DNA of 64,000 nucleotides from Serratia plymuthica. Lineage in GTDB: Bacteria > Pseudomonadota > Gammaproteobacteria > Enterobacterales > Enterobacteriaceae. This document shows, piece by piece, positions 47,201 through 52,566 of the stretch (positions are counted from its first letter, which is position 1; each line of letters opens with the position of its first letter). The position numbers were made by a program, and so were the translations under genes. Under the pieces are notes generated by a model. The model saw only the letters and a list, made by a program, of their open reading frames with translations, was not told where the DNA came from and made no database searches. The DNA is taken from NCBI RefSeq assembly GCF_018336935.1, contig NZ_CP068771.1:2356001-2420000 (forward strand), written 5' to 3'.

Positions 47201-48240
47201 CGATGTTCGCTGTGTATCTTGTCCATAACGGCGCAGATCTGGGCGCGATTTACCTGGTGACGCATCACTTCCATGCCGATGGTTTTACCTTGTTCATGCT
47301 GCTGCAAGAGCTCTATCTCCGCTATACCGCGCTGCTCAGCAACACCGAGTTTGTTTGCGACAAACCCACGGCTGAATATGCGCATTTCGCCTTGAGCCAG
47401 TTTGGCGAACATCGGGATAGCGCGACTGCATATTGGTTGGGTCAGTTACGCGACAAACGCGCGCCCTTTGCGCTGCGCGACAAATGCATCGCACGCCAAG
47501 ACCAGCCAAACAAGGCCGGGAACGTTGGCAAGGCGGGGGTTTATCATCTGCCCGTCTCGGATGAGCTGCTTGGCCAATTGCAGGCATCGAATCGCCGCCA
47601 TAAGACCACGCTCACACAGCTCGCGACCTGTGCCTTGGCGGTGCTGGCGTATCGCATCACCGGCGTGAACATACCGATCCAGATGGCGTACAACCTCAGA
47701 GACCGGTATGAATTTGAGCTGGTATGCGGTGACTTCTCATCATCGGTTCCCCTGGTATTAACGCTTCAACCTCATTTCGACCTGCAACAAGTGTGGCGCA
47801 CCTATGAAGACGCCATCCTGCAGGTGCAAAAATATAAGCACTTTGATTTTGTTGCCCTGCATCGGCAACTCGCCCTCACAGGGAGCGCCGCCCACGAACA
47901 CACCCTGTTGGGCAGCCTGGCGGTCGACAGTAATGATCGGGACAGCTTTGTTGAGGTCACGGCTTTCGCCCGAAAATTGCTGCCGATGTCGCTGGAAGAA
48001 AGGGAGCCCGCAGCCCCCTTGTTAATGGGATTGTTGAAGACAAACGGCGTGCTGAGCCTGCCATTCGTCTATGACCGCAGATATTTCTCCCCGGATCTGA
48101 TTCAGGTGCTTGCTGAGCACCTGGGCTTTTTATTGACGCTGATGGTGGAACAACCGGAATTGAAAGTGGAGGACATTCCCGTTCCCGAAATGCTGATCGA
48201 ACGTTTATCGCCTGAGGAGGTGGCAGCTTTGGATGTTTAG
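32212..48240 (+). CDS. oocS: trans-AT polyketide synthase with internal TE-like domain and terminal condensation domain
   Basis: A 5,342-residue protein with AGGGG about 9 nt before the ATG. Domains (residues): C-methyltransferase ~110-390 (SAM motif VEIGAGTGG near 195-203); tandem ACPs Ser452 and Ser567; KS9 651-1070 (Cys813); DH-like 1250-1550 (His1281, Asp1454, but DxxxI instead of DxxxQ/H); ACP Ser1620; KS10 1714-2153 (Cys1889); KR 2605-2800 with YxxxN intact; ACP Ser2924; KS11 3014-3427 (Cys3174, HSTGS box); ACP Ser3676; TE-like alpha/beta hydrolase ~3775-4065 (GYSMGG, Ser3844; Glu3871 at the acid position; His4049); KS12 4096-4503 (Cys4249, HATGM box); ACP Ser4752; condensation domain ~4877-5320 (HHxxxDG, His5019 and Asp5023). 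The TE-like domain lies between an ACP and a KS, so it cannot be the release enzyme; in oocydin such a domain is recalled to O-acetylate the chain. The terminal C domain is the likely release or macrolactonising domain. The N-terminal MT-ACP-ACP completes the module begun on OocR. Confidence 0.93.
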   Translation: MPKIADNQWDTETDVLLQSHHPHAINAWLAQLLYLQLDRLGVFSASAHREDFTEHADRWGLDPQFQPWWRESIRLLLAAELIAWRDGVLVCRGPSAEQAEAVWRAWDDFRDGHRHDPARMTQMNLVDACLRHLPQILTGELPATEVLFPNASMEKVEGIYKDNPVSDLFNRVLTETVSDYVSGVLRQDREAQLSLVEIGAGTGGTTAMVLPALMTHQRNIRQYLYTDLSQAFLMHARRCYGPTCPFLDYALWDIEQPLATQPIPPASFDVAIATNVLHATKDIRSTLRHCKAALRNGGMVIINELSDKSVFTHLTFGLLKGWWLHQDTALRIEGSPAIAPDTWREILEEEGFHSVEFPAQKAHALGQTIIVALSNGVIRQQATLSKKSHQPAKQQATPRPAAPASAPEAGLTEERMAAHISEAILSALAQAVNLSPEQIDAETAFSEYGIDSILTVNFTNKINELIGVRLNPAALYDYRSVASLSGHIQRSASEAVRASLAASNAREGGEAVAAHTDKQGPAAASAHDANRLKYITDSVIDGLAKTVNLQPERIDEQTALSDFGIDSILSVNFINQINQSLGIALNPAVLYDYATIEALSAHICRAYPELRVIAEPLAAPQPPADRRREPAPPKAAPEAKASGQRNVETDAIAVIGMAGQFPGAEDIQGFWDNLAADNAGIEALPDHYLDPARYSADTDKDAAVRDGKTYCKWGGIVKDRDCFDAGFFRISAQDALSMSPHQRLVLQESWKALEDAGYNPKALSGANAGVFIGAEPANYHQGSFVGSSEAIIASRVSYFLDMKGPALVVNTGCSSSAVAIHLACESLRRQETELALAGGVFTALDADALASLSGIGLLSHQAACPIFDQDADGMLLSEGIGLVVLKRLDQAIADGDPIHAVIRASGINQDGASNGITAPSGTAQQQLLEQVYHKYRINPEELSYLEAHATGGKLGDTIEVNALVRAFKALTAKRHFCALGSVKSHIGHTSAASGVIGLIKIVLSMRHRQLPGLKDYRQINPLFELDDSAFYLQSSASAWHGHGDKPRLAALNSFGHSGTNAHLVIEEYVATQAAAEPVNAGWIIPLSAKTPDRLYAQAEALSAWLETMGRQGRESEAFMQSMAYTLQIGREAMPERFLMIVRDHRDCLRQLQAFCRKQTATSHAANAARKQPPLSAEAYQDRGLQRLSHAELETIGSAWLQGRPVNWQSFYSSAPKRIHLPGYRFAKEIFRASDAGPSEKNRQAGSAIADGHYPIGKVGLFRAGHPWSRPFNRHHPVLRHHKAFGQSLMPGLAYIDLLFQFFHRQGMDYRRLEMRNLVIHHPLTIADDYAVEAHISCQKHEQGYWQLRVEGSEVFDDHRQSELKTYMSAEMHSVQAAPFDETLDLAPLKQGATGRLGLREAYETFGGTDIRHSGPMVGDGVIYHLPMANLIDIAVPEEPLPGAEDYLFHPVLIDGSAIGSGSLFLEQNAQQDIFLPLYYESFRATAPLSAQCITRIGRDSLKQTPQLSYLTMEFFTPHGEKIGELKNFTCKRVRDAAAINASQPQAAVTTQAAAAVMSAEHIEPMKNETLSVTAAIAADTHDSALECAEQRVKKILADTLTKSPEEIETDIGYYELGLDSAGLLHMVKLLEQSLKVKLNPTVLFEYANVGELAAYLLEQYPMSFLAADKASAAQEGVSPQTQSESQTDVAANDAKQQAPRSSADIRQPAASGDEDIAVIGIAGRYPGARDMAEFWANLNAGKDSVTEIPAERWRKEVLDGVASPSGRPISRWGGFIDDVDCFDAQFFRVSPREAQWLNPQERLFLETCWTAIEDAGYTPETLVAEEGPNKRRDVGVFVGVMHNDYALIAAEIVNRGQVMPLSMNHAPIANRVSYFCGFHGPSFAIDTVCSSSLTALHLALESLHRGESKVAIAGGVNLSLHPYKYMTYGLADMYSSDGRCRTFGDGGNGFVSGEGVGAVLLKPLSQALKDRDNIYALIKGSAINHVGQVSGITVPSPVAQADLMLRCYEKTGIDPRTISYIEAHGTGTALGDPIEIQGLVKAFRQHTPDKQFCAIGSVKSNIGHAESAAGISGLSKVILQLHHKTLVPSLLHAERVNPYLELEHSPFYIQREAKAWEQPRVERNGEAIAVPRRAGISSFGATGSNAHLIVEEFLPPVSRRTASAQPLIVPLSAKNEDRLRVMAGNLAQFLANHPNLDGLAPEDLAFTLQVGRRSLEERVVFVVRDLRELEQKLAAFANDASLPEQSWRGSAVSNGKDSARSGVFLSAEDSAALLQRWIAQNAVHKIARFWVEGFKVDWPQLYPLATPCRISLPGYPFAREKHWLPAPDDLGRIAHAASAAPSDVTAAPGSAPVSPEEPERLMLFTEAWHKMPAPAAPRPPRDFNTLICFLSQPESQRLLRSHMKTLAPQTEVVFVSREPERRAERVFSLPHAGEEQALTENYHRCFTQLQSAQIDPQRSAILYLWPLEERGHLPDYAALHHLLSSMVKTGMAPQRLLLAGASHHSLDRAYLESWIGIERSLTAALPSTQCAIAASVVSGAAAADERAVLAAYAVTEPYLSRLYQHITAQDFESVCYENEERHVLQVQPGPASLTGPEETGIKQGGTYLITGGFGGLGLIFARYLAQRYSARLILTGRTAMNAERAAVVDELVRLGGQVHYIQADVCDAGAMRFNLAQARQAMGAILGVIHAAGIEAGEPVFAKSRQAFEAVLQPKVDGPQRVDELLTQDPLDFVCYFSSSAAFLGDFGSCDYAMGNRFLMSYGKHRMEQVKQGHLRGKTLVINWPFWAEGKMGAHDKESAGFYLSATGQRALNSAEGLQVFEQLLQQGEGQYLVIAGKPARAAQLLGLDKHRVAGPDSSGPSHDGMATEVTARDLQQPILHAGKTADIRAEVSHILKTLINRLLGTPLDRIGLDSGFADFGFDSITLASFSRELSQRFNLDITPTVLFGHSSVKRLTEYFCREHAPALHAMLSPHIAEDTGAAAIPLVQPTPAQAPPPEVASAPTPNREIGAAEEPIAIIGMSGRFPQADSIDEFWDALIQGKSGIGEMSEPRWDWGAVTDNGTAVPQWGAFMTDIMRFDAAFFDITPKEAMDMDPRQRIFLQEAWRTFEDAGYMGQRIRGMSCGVYVGAEESDYGMLVGDQGSINGNQNATLAARISYALDLKGPNLALTAACASGLVAVHQACLALRQGDCEMALAGGINLLMTPWVYQSMHRSGMLSPDGNASVFDQRANGLVPGEAVAAVLLKPLSKAKADGDRIYGCIKASGVNYDGKTNGITAPNPLRQAELLKNIYDRYRIDPRAIQYVISHSTGSQLGDPIEVQALADAFAGGGGGPHRCVLGSIKPLIGHTFAASGVVSLIAMLKAITHQTMPATHSFETCNRYINLERTPFTIERQNQPWLRRGTQPRLGAISATGISGTNAHAVIEEYIADDPESGPASKTPLPARAAAHATIVPISAKTPEALQAYVQACAQFLRDQPATRLDRLAYSLQTGRDAMAQRVAFVAADGAELREQLARFIAGQAAPGVYHMSAQSGDNVTNAQAWGDENVVPPEQIQAWIAARQWQALADAWSRGAEVDWFELYREARPPQRSAGPVYPFQGKRYWATLSPTTQRGPAVAHAQPAKTANDATMSESKTSSLDAIARQVRSLLIQTLYFEEDEVANHQPFTDLGLNSINAVGFIEALNRSLAAGVTINAIFEHPSIDALSAYLHALPRGRLAESAEAAAPALSAEQGAAAHGRQVGKAWLKQYPECIPLSRRLRAGDEREHDRSRFWIHPLTGSTGLYLKVAENLGDDYAIWGIHSRGFLTRFPPLKSIENMANYYIEILQAGNATGPYELAGYSMGGIIAYEMARQLQLAGYRVSSLILLEPPFPQPEPLRQSSPFDYRDALLMSANFFLHYSLKEILASEQAAFENLAYREQELMGIDADKQVTWLAEGCLRKGVEQPLSVVKEKIENMAQILKHNREAMAAYVVKALPNAQDIDLHYMTLSPSLNDERPDRGSASSALAENNRHVLGEALTHDESHCQRWLEYLPGAHVFRTRAKDHFHLLSERESVAMISDRCRTIYQNASAKKNTVADAEEPVAKPRQPGRERIAIIGMSGQFPGARNADEFWQLLDQGQSAFTPPPDDRGWSAGQYEGYGAFLAEIKSFDPLFFNLSPQEASMLDPCERLFLQESWKAIEDAGMRPDTLSGRRWGVFCGSGGDYTLRFAAGEHFAPNITLSQIPGRVSYSLDLSGPCLSVEAGCASSLLSIAQACDHLAQGQCDVAIAGGAQIYSTPNMLISAARFGLLSQADRGGAFSTRASGMVPGESVGVIILKPLSLALAEGDRIHGVIEGWGSNHNGRTHGMMAPSAKAQEALLSDTYQRFDIRPESITLVEAHATGMPAADAAEIAALNQVFRGQGRARQSCALGSVENNIGHAFHSSGMNHLFKVLLALKHRAIPGTPKTEDRETLPALEDGPFYINSATVPWQPEAGQARRAAISSFGATGINVHLVVAEPDANGEAREGADSRLSPAASGFERARPVYIALSGKSEKALRQRCRELLAFVQARPELDLHQLAANLLLRRTHFAYRCACAVSGVEELRHFLAQVIAGADLTPADSGYRGKANAGGQEHAASSAVACVRQAIQDPGDSGNWLRLARLYVDGIDFMTKDFHAGADIAQAFSSAEKFPLSLPTYPFEARLCWAGNAEPAPAGKSSADLAPAQPPAAAQPIVQNLLGILAELAGLAGTEIDPDEPITHYGIDSLLGLRLLNRINSAFGTAFDAELLTRGTLRAIAGEIAASPLSAPGPQDAASASHPAYIQSASLAIRRSAALTADELSLARAELGRLLQQGVGVWKDSANLHVEFNRNAPCARQALEHGNQADVLGMYLEEGVRYYPTSHIQAFVLHETEVKKRATFNIGQGFWLDMPIDLALLNQALNDMARRHAILRTGAERVAQQWAQVVHEALTLECREICWPHINDRATFEQTFARFQQSVNMALFHADRMPMFAVYLVHNGADLGAIYLVTHHFHADGFTLFMLLQELYLRYTALLSNTEFVCDKPTAEYAHFALSQFGEHRDSATAYWLGQLRDKRAPFALRDKCIARQDQPNKAGNVGKAGVYHLPVSDELLGQLQASNRRHKTTLTQLATCALAVLAYRITGVNIPIQMAYNLRDRYEFELVCGDFSSSVPLVLTLQPHFDLQQVWRTYEDAILQVQKYKHFDFVALHRQLALTGSAAHEHTLLGSLAVDSNDRDSFVEVTAFARKLLPMSLEEREPAAPLLMGLLKTNGVLSLPFVYDRRYFSPDLIQVLAEHLGFLLTLMVEQPELKVEDIPVPEMLIERLSPEEVAALDV

Positions 48241-48309
48241 CGCCAACGAAGGGCGCAAGGAAATGGAAGGTTAACCCGGTTAGCTATAAAACAACTGATG
48301 AGGATATCG

Positions 48310-49140
48310 ATGTCATTGCACCTATTTAAAAGAAAGTTCGCCGCCGTCGCGGCTTTTTCCCTGCCATTGATGGCATTCAATGCGTATGCGGATAGCCCTT
48401 TGCCGAAACCGATGGGATTTAACCAGGTGCTGACCTTTATGGGCTCCGGCGTGATTAATATCACCAAGAGTGAACCTTTCCCCGGGGTGACCGGGTGCCT
48501 GGGCACCTTATGCACCAGTGACTATTTCTACAGGCATATCATGGGATTCAATGAGCAGCAGGTGGCGCAAAAAAGAGAAGACGCCATCGCTTATTTTGAC
48601 CGGGAATTCGGCATTGACGTAAAAACGCTGGTCGCACAAAAACGCATTGAATTGAAACCTTATACCGGCAATCCGGATGGCGATTATCGCTTGTACTCCG
48701 TCGCCGGGATGGCGTTGCCTGCCGCCGGGTGGATTGTGCGTGACGGCGGTTTCTACATTACGGTTCTCGATAACGGCGGTATTCCGCTGGGCGGCCGCCA
48801 TAACGGCGAAAAGGCCACGCCGAAAAATCAGATGTATTACGGGAACTACAATATTCTGGCGACCAGCCCCCCGCACCAGCTGAAAGAAATCGTGATCAGT
48901 TATGAGTCGAACGAAATGGCGGTGATCTCCCCGGATGGCCTGCGTACAACCTTTAATACCCGCACGCACAATGAGCGCTGGGGGGAAGGCCAGAGCTACG
49001 TGAGCTACGAGTTTAAATTGAATGCCGACAAAACGGTTTTGACCAATGGCCGGGAAGTCATGACGTTTGCCAAATATCCGGCGACACGGGATTTTCCAGA
49101 CTATCCATCCTTTGCCATGAAAGGGGATGCCGACCGTTAA
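48310..49140 (+). CDS. oocT: exported protein of unknown function inside the PKS operon
   Basis: I take the second ATG (48310, with GAGG 7 nt upstream) as the start, giving 276 residues; an ATG 12 nt earlier is also in frame. The N-terminus is a clear Sec signal peptide: basic MSLHLFKRK, a hydrophobic stretch, then AYA before Asp, a good signal peptidase I site near residue 28. The mature part has a cysteine pair in GCLGTLC and many Tyr and Gly residues, with no catalytic motif I know. A periplasmic or secreted protein is unexpected among cytosolic PKS enzymes. It could act on the product after export or help in self-protection. The gene lies 57 nt after the oocS stop and 40 nt before oocU, with no terminator in between. 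Confidence 0.8.
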   Translation: MSLHLFKRKFAAVAAFSLPLMAFNAYADSPLPKPMGFNQVLTFMGSGVINITKSEPFPGVTGCLGTLCTSDYFYRHIMGFNEQQVAQKREDAIAYFDREFGIDVKTLVAQKRIELKPYTGNPDGDYRLYSVAGMALPAAGWIVRDGGFYITVLDNGGIPLGGRHNGEKATPKNQMYYGNYNILATSPPHQLKEIVISYESNEMAVISPDGLRTTFNTRTHNERWGEGQSYVSYEFKLNADKTVLTNGREVMTFAKYPATRDFPDYPSFAMKGDADR

Positions 49141-49180
49141 GGCTTTCCTGACTGCCTGAGTAAGTGAATGAGAGGCAATA

Positions 49181-50629
49181 ATGACCTATGTGAAAACGCT
49201 GGCGGAACGCCGCCAACACCCGCCTCATTCTGAGGCTGGCGAAGGACGGCAGCTGGCTCAGGCTGAGCGGTTGGGAAGTGCGGCGTTCCGCCAGGACTAT
49301 GGCGTTAAATACGCCTACTCCAGTGGCTCAATGTATCAGGGAATTGCATCCCGCAAACTGGTCGTGGCGATGGCCCGGGCCAGGATGATGAGTTTCTTCG
49401 GTTCGGGTGGGCTGAGCCTGCCGCTGTTGCGAGAAGCCATTTTAGGCATTCAGTCTGATCTGAACGGAGAGTCATTCGGCATGAACATGCTCGCTGACTA
49501 TGAGTTTCCGGAAAAGGAAATGCGCCGGATCGAGTTGTTCCTGGCCCATGATATTCGTTTTATTGAAGCCGCCGCTTATATTGCGATTACGCCTGCCTTG
49601 GTTCTTTACCGGCTGCGCGGCATTCACCTGGGGAAAGACCAACAGCTGGTCATTCCCCATACGCTGATGGCAAAGGTTTCACGCCCTGAAGTCGCCGAGG
49701 TTTTTGCCAATCCGGCGCCGCCTGATGTCGTTGCCCAGCTCTACGCGCAAGGGTTACTGACGCCGCAAGAGGCGGAGCTGGCGCCGCGGGTTCCCATGGC
49801 CCAGGATATTTGCGTCGAGTCAGATTCTGCCGGCCATACCGATCAAGGCAATGCGTATGTTCTTTTTCCGGCCATTGCCCGGCTTTGCCGGGATATTTCG
49901 GCCCGGCAAGGCTATCAGAAACCGCTCAGGGTCGGGGCCGCCGGTGGTATAGGCACGCCGGAAGCCGTGATGGCGGCCTTTATGCTGGGAGCTGATTTTA
50001 TCATCACCGGTTCGGTGAATCAGTGTTCGGTAGAGGCGGCGACCAGCGACGAAGTGAAAGACCTGCTGCAAAACATCAATATTCAGGATACCGACTATGC
50101 GCCGGCAGGCGATATGTTTGAGCAGGGCGCCAAGGTGCAAGTGCTTAGGCGTGGCGTGTTTTTCCCCGCTCGCGCCAATAAGCTTTACCAGCTTTATCAG
50201 CAATATAATTCATTGGATGAGCTGCCGCAGGCGATAAAAAACCAGCTTGAAGGTAAGTATTTTAAACGGCCGCTATCCGCCGTCTGGGAAGACGTGAAGC
50301 AATATTATCAAGCTCGCCGCCCAGAAATGCTGGAAAAGATAGAAGGGCAGCCGCGGCGTAAAATGGTGGCGGTCTTCCGCTGGTATTTTGCTTACAGCTC
50401 GCGGTTGGCGCTAGCCGGCGATCCGGAAAACAAGGTTGACTACCAGGTGCATTGCGGGCCGGCGTTGGGTGCTTTCAATCAATGGGTAAAAGGCTCCGCT
50501 TATGAAGACTGGCGTAACCGCCACGTGGATGAAATCGGGGAAATCTTGATGCAGGAAGCCGCCTCGATGCTGTCGACAAAGATCGGTTTGCTCAAAAGCG
50601 ATGTTTCACCTTCTTACTTCTATTCTTAA
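49181..50629 (+). CDS. oocU: trans-acting enoyl reductase of the PfaD / nitronate-monooxygenase-like family
   Basis: A 482-residue FMN-dependent TIM-barrel protein of the PfaD family, the usual trans-acting enoyl reductase of trans-AT PKS lines. The phosphate-binding stretch GAAGGIGTPEA and the following FIITGSVNQCSVEA (about residues 252-295) are characteristic. None of the PKS modules in this window has an ER domain, so this enzyme probably reduces enoyl intermediates on their ACPs. GAGAGG lies about 7 nt before the ATG. The gene sits between the exported protein and the AT genes, on the same strand and closely spaced. Confidence 0.92.
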   Translation: MTYVKTLAERRQHPPHSEAGEGRQLAQAERLGSAAFRQDYGVKYAYSSGSMYQGIASRKLVVAMARARMMSFFGSGGLSLPLLREAILGIQSDLNGESFGMNMLADYEFPEKEMRRIELFLAHDIRFIEAAAYIAITPALVLYRLRGIHLGKDQQLVIPHTLMAKVSRPEVAEVFANPAPPDVVAQLYAQGLLTPQEAELAPRVPMAQDICVESDSAGHTDQGNAYVLFPAIARLCRDISARQGYQKPLRVGAAGGIGTPEAVMAAFMLGADFIITGSVNQCSVEAATSDEVKDLLQNINIQDTDYAPAGDMFEQGAKVQVLRRGVFFPARANKLYQLYQQYNSLDELPQAIKNQLEGKYFKRPLSAVWEDVKQYYQARRPEMLEKIEGQPRRKMVAVFRWYFAYSSRLALAGDPENKVDYQVHCGPALGAFNQWVKGSAYEDWRNRHVDEIGEILMQEAASMLSTKIGLLKSDVSPSYFYS

Positions 50630-50647
50630 GCGGATGGCGCAGAATTT

Positions 50648-52522
50648 ATGAAAACAGTCTATACCTTTCCTGGTCAGGGATCGCAGTATCGCACCATGGG
50701 TTATGGCCTCTTCGAACAATTCCCTGAGCTGGCAGCGCAAGCCAGTCAGGCTCTCGGGTATGACATTGCCGAACTTTGCATCAAGGATCCGCAGCGCGTT
50801 TTAAACCAGACACAGTACACCCAACCGGCGCTCTATACCGTGAATGCGCTCAGCTACCTGGAGCGCAAAGCGCGCGGCGCGGCGCCGCCGGATATCCTGG
50901 CCGGGCACAGCCTGGGAGAGTATAACGCGCTGTTTGCCGCCGGCGCTTTTGACTTTATTACCGGACTTAAGCTGGTGCAAAAACGCGGGCAGCTGATGAG
51001 CCTTGCCCCCAAAGGGGCCATGGCCGCCGTGCTGGAAATCAATGTCGCTGATATTGAACGCATCCTGGCCGAAAGCGGTTTTCAGCACGTCGACATCGCC
51101 AATATCAACTCCCTTCAGCAATGCATCATTTCCGGCGCTTATGATGAAGTGCTGGCGTTAGAGCCTCGTTTTCTCGAGGCCGGCGCACGCTTTGTTCAAT
51201 TAAATGTCAGTGCGGCGTTCCATTCACGATTGATGTCGGATATCGAAAGGGAATTCGCCGATTATCTGACGCAGTTTACTTTTCAGCCCTTATCGACTCC
51301 CGTTCTGTCAAATGTTACGGCCCGCGCTTATCCCCGCACGGATTATCAGACGCTGCTGACCCGGCAAATATCCAGCCCGGTCCGCTGGTATGAGTCTATC
51401 TCCTGGTTGCTGGCGCAAGGCTGTGATGACTTTGCCGAAGTGGGCCCCGGCGATGTGTTAACGAAACTGCACCAGCGCATTACCGAAGCGCCAATGCCGA
51501 TTGCCCAACCTCAAGAGGCCGCAGCGCGACAGGCGCACCCCAGCGGTTCGCCGCCGGCTACGCCGCACAAGTTCGTTTTTATGTTCGCGGGCCAGGGGAG
51601 CCAGTACTATCAGATGGGACGGGCTTTTTATCATTCCGACGGCCATTTTCGCCAGACGATGGATCGCCTTTGCCACAAGGTTTATATGCTCAGCGGGGTG
51701 AACCTGCTGGAACAACTCTACAGCGAACGTGATACCGCAGCTGAGTTTGACGATATCCGCTATACCCACCCGGCGCTGTTTTGTTTTGGCTACAGCCTGG
51801 CTCAGATGTTGATAGCCAGGGGCATCCAACCCGCCGCCGTGGTCGGCCACAGTTTGGGGGAATACATCGCCGCCGTGGTCGCCGGGATGCTCCGGCTGGA
51901 CGACGCGCTTAGGTTGGTCGTTGAACAGGCGCATTTGCTGGAGCAACATGCGCCGGCAGGAAGATTGGCCGTCGTGTTGGCTGCGCCGGACATTTTTCAT
52001 CGCGCCACAGAGGTCTTTTCTCGCTGCACGCTGGCCGGTGTTAATTTCGGCAATAATTTCTTTATCTCGGGTGAACAGAGCGCTGTCGCCAGTGCGATAC
52101 AGAAGCTGACGGAGCGCGATATTTTGTCCTTGTCGCTGCCGGTCAGGTATGCATTCCATTCAGCCTCGATCGATGCGATCAAACCTTCATACCAAAAATT
52201 ACTGGATAAAACGCCATGTTTCGCGCCAACGATGCCCGTTTATTCCTCGGTGCTGGGGCGTGCCGTCGGTGCGATGCAACAAGCTGATGCCCAAGGCTAT
52301 TTATGGCAAGTCATCCGAGACAAGGTCGATTTTTCCACCCTGGTCGATTCCGTATTTTCCACCATGAGCGACCACTTTTTTATTGATGCCTCCGCCACTG
52401 GCAGCTTGTCCAACTTTTTAAAATATTCGCCGGATTTTACCTGTCGACACGGTTATGTCTTAAACCCGTTCAGTGACGGGATGACGTCGCTTGAAACCCT
52501 GTTATCGCAGGTGAAAGCGTGA
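50648..52522 (+). CDS. oocV: tandem acyltransferase (malonyl-AT plus second AT/acyl-hydrolase-like domain)
   Basis: A 624-residue protein with two AT domains. AT1 (about 1-285) has GHSLGEY with nucleophile Ser88 and keeps the conserved arginine (Arg113 in QKRGQLM) that binds the malonyl carboxylate, so it should load malonyl units onto the AT-less modules. AT2 (about 305-600) also has GHSLGEY (Ser402), but the arginine position is Gln427 in VVEQAHLL. Such ATs do not hold malonate well and are often proofreading acyl hydrolases or ATs for other acyl groups. The gene starts 18 nt after oocU. The residues are read from the sequence; the division of labour is inferred from family knowledge. Confidence 0.92.
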   Translation: MKTVYTFPGQGSQYRTMGYGLFEQFPELAAQASQALGYDIAELCIKDPQRVLNQTQYTQPALYTVNALSYLERKARGAAPPDILAGHSLGEYNALFAAGAFDFITGLKLVQKRGQLMSLAPKGAMAAVLEINVADIERILAESGFQHVDIANINSLQQCIISGAYDEVLALEPRFLEAGARFVQLNVSAAFHSRLMSDIEREFADYLTQFTFQPLSTPVLSNVTARAYPRTDYQTLLTRQISSPVRWYESISWLLAQGCDDFAEVGPGDVLTKLHQRITEAPMPIAQPQEAAARQAHPSGSPPATPHKFVFMFAGQGSQYYQMGRAFYHSDGHFRQTMDRLCHKVYMLSGVNLLEQLYSERDTAAEFDDIRYTHPALFCFGYSLAQMLIARGIQPAAVVGHSLGEYIAAVVAGMLRLDDALRLVVEQAHLLEQHAPAGRLAVVLAAPDIFHRATEVFSRCTLAGVNFGNNFFISGEQSAVASAIQKLTERDILSLSLPVRYAFHSASIDAIKPSYQKLLDKTPCFAPTMPVYSSVLGRAVGAMQQADAQGYLWQVIRDKVDFSTLVDSVFSTMSDHFFIDASATGSLSNFLKYSPDFTCRHGYVLNPFSDGMTSLETLLSQVKA

Positions 52523-52566
52523 CAGGGGTGGTGGCTAATAGATTCAATGAGAAGGAGTGTACGACT

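Noticed and set aside
50648-52522. OocV as a frameshifted or fused pair of separate AT genes
   Set aside because: The frame is continuous with a normal proline- and alanine-rich linker, and double-AT proteins are common in trans-AT clusters.
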